Below are positions 6,914 through 8,983 of a DNA stretch of 8,983 nt, in pieces. This DNA is from Beijerinckiaceae bacterium (GTDB lineage Bacteria; Pseudomonadota; Alphaproteobacteria; Rhizobiales; Beijerinckiaceae): contig CANGOK010000131.1 in the NCBI GenBank assembly GCA_947455285.1, forward strand, positions 1-8,983, given 5' to 3'. Numbering within the stretch: position 1 is the first letter of the stretch; every line of letters starts with the position of its first letter. The position numbers and the translations under genes were made by a program. A model generated the notes under the pieces. It was not told the origin of the DNA, did no database searches, and saw only the letters and a list, made by a program, of their open reading frames with translations.

Positions 6914-7630
6914 TCAGGCGTCGCCGCGTCCGTGAAGCGCTGGATGAATCCGCAAGGACGCGCCTGCGACGCCGCCCGCATCATAGGCGGTCGGCGACAC
7001 CATGCGTGATGGCCGGCGCACCTGACGCAATTCAAGCCCAAGCTTCGCGATCTCGGTCTCCACTACAGACGCTTTAAGCACGACAAGATCGCGCCGACCC
7101 AGGTTTCGCGCAGCATCGCGCTCGTCTTTCATATCGGTGAGCTTGCGAGCAAGGGACATCGCCATGCCCAAGGTGAAAGAGCTGTTAGCCACATGCCGAT
7201 CCTGATGGCGAAAGCGCTGATAGGCGTAGCTGGTCTTGTAACGCCCCAATTCCGAACGAATGGAATTGTCGATCAATTCGGCGAGATAGAGCGCCACCTC
7301 CGTGTCCGAAGGCAGGCCGAAGAAAACATAGCGCGTTTCGCCCTCCTGATTTTTCTCACGCCACGCGCGGCAATCGCAGAAACGGCCGATCGCGCCGACG
7401 CAATAATCGAGGGGAATACGGTTCTTGCGACGCGTTTCATACGCGCGTCGCTCGCAGGCTGATCCGCGTATCTCTACATCGCTGAGCGATAGATCATGAC
7501 GATCCAGCAATTCAGCGACCTTCGCAGCCGCCGCCAGCGCCTCCGCCTCGGTGCAACCATTGTCCATGGTCATGGCGCGCAGGGCCTGAATGCGCGCTTT
7601 GAGCTTTTCGAGGGCGGCGGGGTCGGTCAC
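6914..7630 (-). CDS. DUF2786 domain protein of unknown function
   Basis: A 238-residue cytosolic-looking protein without signal peptide or membrane segments. Residues 5-46 match the DUF2786 pattern (PF10979): a helix with KLKARIQALRAMT, then TEAEALAAAAKVAELLDRHDLS. The remainder (about 70-200), with YCVGAIGRFCDCRAW, YVFFGLPSDTEVALYLAELI and SFTLGMAMSLARKL, resembles the conserved C-terminal region often joined to DUF2786 (DUF7168-like). Proteins of this type are found on chromosomes, in phages and on plasmids; no activity is established that I know of. The start is GTG at 7630, needed to include the whole first helix. AAGGA lies about 11 bases upstream, a rather long spacing. An internal ATG (residue 20) would cut the domain. 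The gene converges on the protease gene with a 6-base gap and follows the amidohydrolase by 72 bases on the same strand, so it may be co-transcribed with it. Whether it has any functional link to either is unknown. Confidence 0.82.
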   Translation of the reverse strand: MTDPAALEKLKARIQALRAMTMDNGCTEAEALAAAAKVAELLDRHDLSLSDVEIRGSACERRAYETRRKNRIPLDYCVGAIGRFCDCRAWREKNQEGETRYVFFGLPSDTEVALYLAELIDNSIRSELGRYKTSYAYQRFRHQDRHVANSSFTLGMAMSLARKLTDMKDERDAARNLGRRDLVVLKASVVETEIAKLGLELRQVRRPSRMVSPTAYDAGGVAGASLRIHPALHGRGDA

Positions 7631-7702
7631 AAGGAAGTCCTTCGGGCGTGCGTCGCCCTTGCGAATCTAGAATGCGTCGCAGCCGCATAGCAAGAAGCAA
7701 GC

Positions 7703-8983
7703 CTAGTCCGCCAGCCCCTCGAATGGCGCAGCTGCATAGACCACCCTGCCACCAACAACCGTGATGAGCGAGCGCAGGGCGCCAATGCGTTCGACAGCCA
7801 TGTTCATATAATCATCGCTAAGAACCGCGAAGTCTGCGAGTTTGCCGACCTCGAGAGACCCGCGCTCGCGCTCCGCATGAGCGAACCATGCGCTCCCCAA
7901 CGTATAGGCCTCAAGCGCCTGAAGACGCGTGGGTATTTCGCGCTCATCACGCGTGCGCTGGCCATCGACGCTTCTGCCGTCGAGCATCCATTGCAGGGCG
8001 ACGAAGGGGTGAAAGGACATGACGCGATGCGCGTCAGTGCCAGCAGCGACTTTGAGCCCCATGGTCATCGCGCTGACGATGGGAGGAGAGACACGCGCCA
8101 TTTCTTCGCCACGCTGACGCACAAAGGCGCCGCCGCGAAAATAAAAGGCGTTCTGAAATAGCCAGCCAACGCCAAGTTTTCTCATGCGCTCGAGCGTTGG
8201 CGGGGTGGCGTCATGCAAATGAGCGATGGACCAGCGCAAATCCGCGATGGGGCTCTTCGCATTCACGTTTTCCAACGCATCAAGCAACGCGCCGACGGAT
8301 CGGTCATTCATCCAATGAAAGGTGACGCCAAGGCGACGCTGCGCCGCAAGATCGAGCACAGGTTCCAGCGCAGCCCTGTCCCCAGACGTGGGCTTGTCAT
8401 TGTTATACATGCTCCAGGTGACGTTCTCACCCAGCCCGTTGAAACGCAGGTAGTCGTCGCCAGCGCCCATAGGCAGGTCTTTGGTCAGCCGCTCGAAATC
8501 CGCCAATTCGCTGCCGGGCGAAGGCGCGCTGAGGCTGTAGACGACGCGCAGCGTCAGCCGCTTTTCACGAGCGAGGCGCTGCACTGCGCCATAGGCCTCA
8601 AGTGGCAGATTATAACCGCCCGGATCGATCACGCCGGTCATGCCAAGACTGTTGAGCATGCGGAAGAACGCCTTCGTCCCCTCCATCTGCTGCGCGAGAG
8701 ATGGGCGTGGCAGGAGATCGAACAAGGCGGTGATGGCGTCCGCCTCACCACTCAGCCAGCCACTCAGTTCGCCGCTTTCATTCTGCGTCTTCAACTGCGC
8801 GAGCAAGGCGCCCTTATTGGCGAGATCAAGCGCTCCGACCGCGCTCTTTGAAAGCAAGGCGGCGCTATAAAGATGCTGGATATAGACCTGATGGTTTGGC
8901 GCAGCTGCTTCGATCTCTTCCTGCGTGGGCCGACGGCGTTCGGAGAATTGCAGTTCGGTCCACCCGCCCGCGACAATGAGCCA
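7703..8983 (-). CDS. Amidohydrolase family 3 (YtcJ-like), C-terminal part, cut by window edge
   Basis: The frame is open from the right edge (8983) to TAG at 7703-7705, giving 426 residues; the TTG at 8857 is internal, because homologous sequence (WLIVAGGWTELQFSERR) continues upstream to the edge. The fragment fits COG1574/PF07969 metal-dependent hydrolases: VAGGWT and PTQEE near the left end, GMTGVIDPGGYN, then candidate metal or active-site residues in VTFHW (His223 of the visible part), IAHLH (His255, His257) and GTDAHR (Asp317). The end has LEAYTLGSAWF, the GKLADFAVLSDDY strand and VVGGRVVYA, all typical of the family's C-terminal beta-sandwich. The missing N-terminal part should hold the HxH motif and perhaps a signal peptide. 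Members act on C-N bonds such as N-substituted formamides, but the substrate here cannot be assigned. Followed after 72 bases by the DUF2786 gene on the same strand. Confidence 0.9.
   Translation of the reverse strand, partial: WLIVAGGWTELQFSERRRPTQEEIEAAAPNHQVYIQHLYSAALLSKSAVGALDLANKGALLAQLKTQNESGELSGWLSGEADAITALFDLLPRPSLAQQMEGTKAFFRMLNSLGMTGVIDPGGYNLPLEAYGAVQRLAREKRLTLRVVYSLSAPSPGSELADFERLTKDLPMGAGDDYLRFNGLGENVTWSMYNNDKPTSGDRAALEPVLDLAAQRRLGVTFHWMNDRSVGALLDALENVNAKSPIADLRWSIAHLHDATPPTLERMRKLGVGWLFQNAFYFRGGAFVRQRGEEMARVSPPIVSAMTMGLKVAAGTDAHRVMSFHPFVALQWMLDGRSVDGQRTRDEREIPTRLQALEAYTLGSAWFAHAERERGSLEVGKLADFAVLSDDYMNMAVERIGALRSLITVVGGRVVYAAAPFEGLAD

Noticed and set aside
7658..7694. Nested short inverted repeats (CTTGC/GCAAG outside, ATGCG/CGCAT inside) and a possible weak promoter between the amidohydrolase and DUF2786 genes
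   Set aside because: Arms are only 5 bases with large bulges and no T-run on either strand; the promoter-like hexamers are poor. Not distinguishable from chance.
8791..8976. A 61-codon minus-strand open frame at the right edge
   Set aside because: It is out of frame with the amidohydrolase, whose own frame is open to base 8983 and encodes family-typical sequence.

Overview
The window is GC-rich, densely packed chromosomal-type DNA. Protein styles (a BrnA-type antitoxin, a DUF1254/DUF1214 protein, an ABC-F protein and an RTX-tailed subtilase with the VENLNLTG repeat module) point to an alphaproteobacterium, plausibly Hyphomicrobiales. That placement is an inference from family resemblance only; there is no rRNA or other marker gene.

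Layout, left to right: (1) a short plus-strand gene for a BrnA-family antitoxin (13-270), whose BrnT partner would lie outside the left edge; (2) a convergent minus-strand gene for an exported DUF1254/DUF1214 protein (279-1682); (3) a 180-base divergent intergenic region with a perfect 7-base inverted repeat close to the DUF1254 start, resembling a TetR-type operator; (4) a plus-strand ABC-F ATPase (best start 1863, ending 3485); (5) a 203-base intergenic region, AT-rich at its left end, with a perfect 8-base inverted repeat; (6) a 1072-residue secreted serine protease (3689-6907) built as prodomain, linker, subtilisin domain with an EF-hand-like calcium insertion, PPC-like domain, RTX repeats including three 81-residue tandem units, and a type I secretion C-terminus; (7) convergent with it at a 6-base gap, a minus-strand DUF2786 protein (6914-7630); (8) the C-terminal 426 residues of a COG1574 (YtcJ-like) amidohydrolase on the minus strand (7703-8983), cut off by the right edge.

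The genes do not form one obvious pathway; most neighbours are divergent or convergent, so nearly every gene is its own transcription unit. The exception is the amidohydrolase and DUF2786 pair, which share a strand and are 72 bases apart. The most substantial object is the calcium-dependent protease. It looks like an orphan type I secretion substrate, since no exporter, membrane-fusion protein or TolC-like gene is present; the ABC-F protein has no membrane segment and is not the exporter. I see no phage, transposon, CRISPR array, tRNA or rRNA. I found no convincing undescribed system; the best leads are the protease architecture, the palindrome at 1711-1726 and the inverted repeat at 3571-3597.
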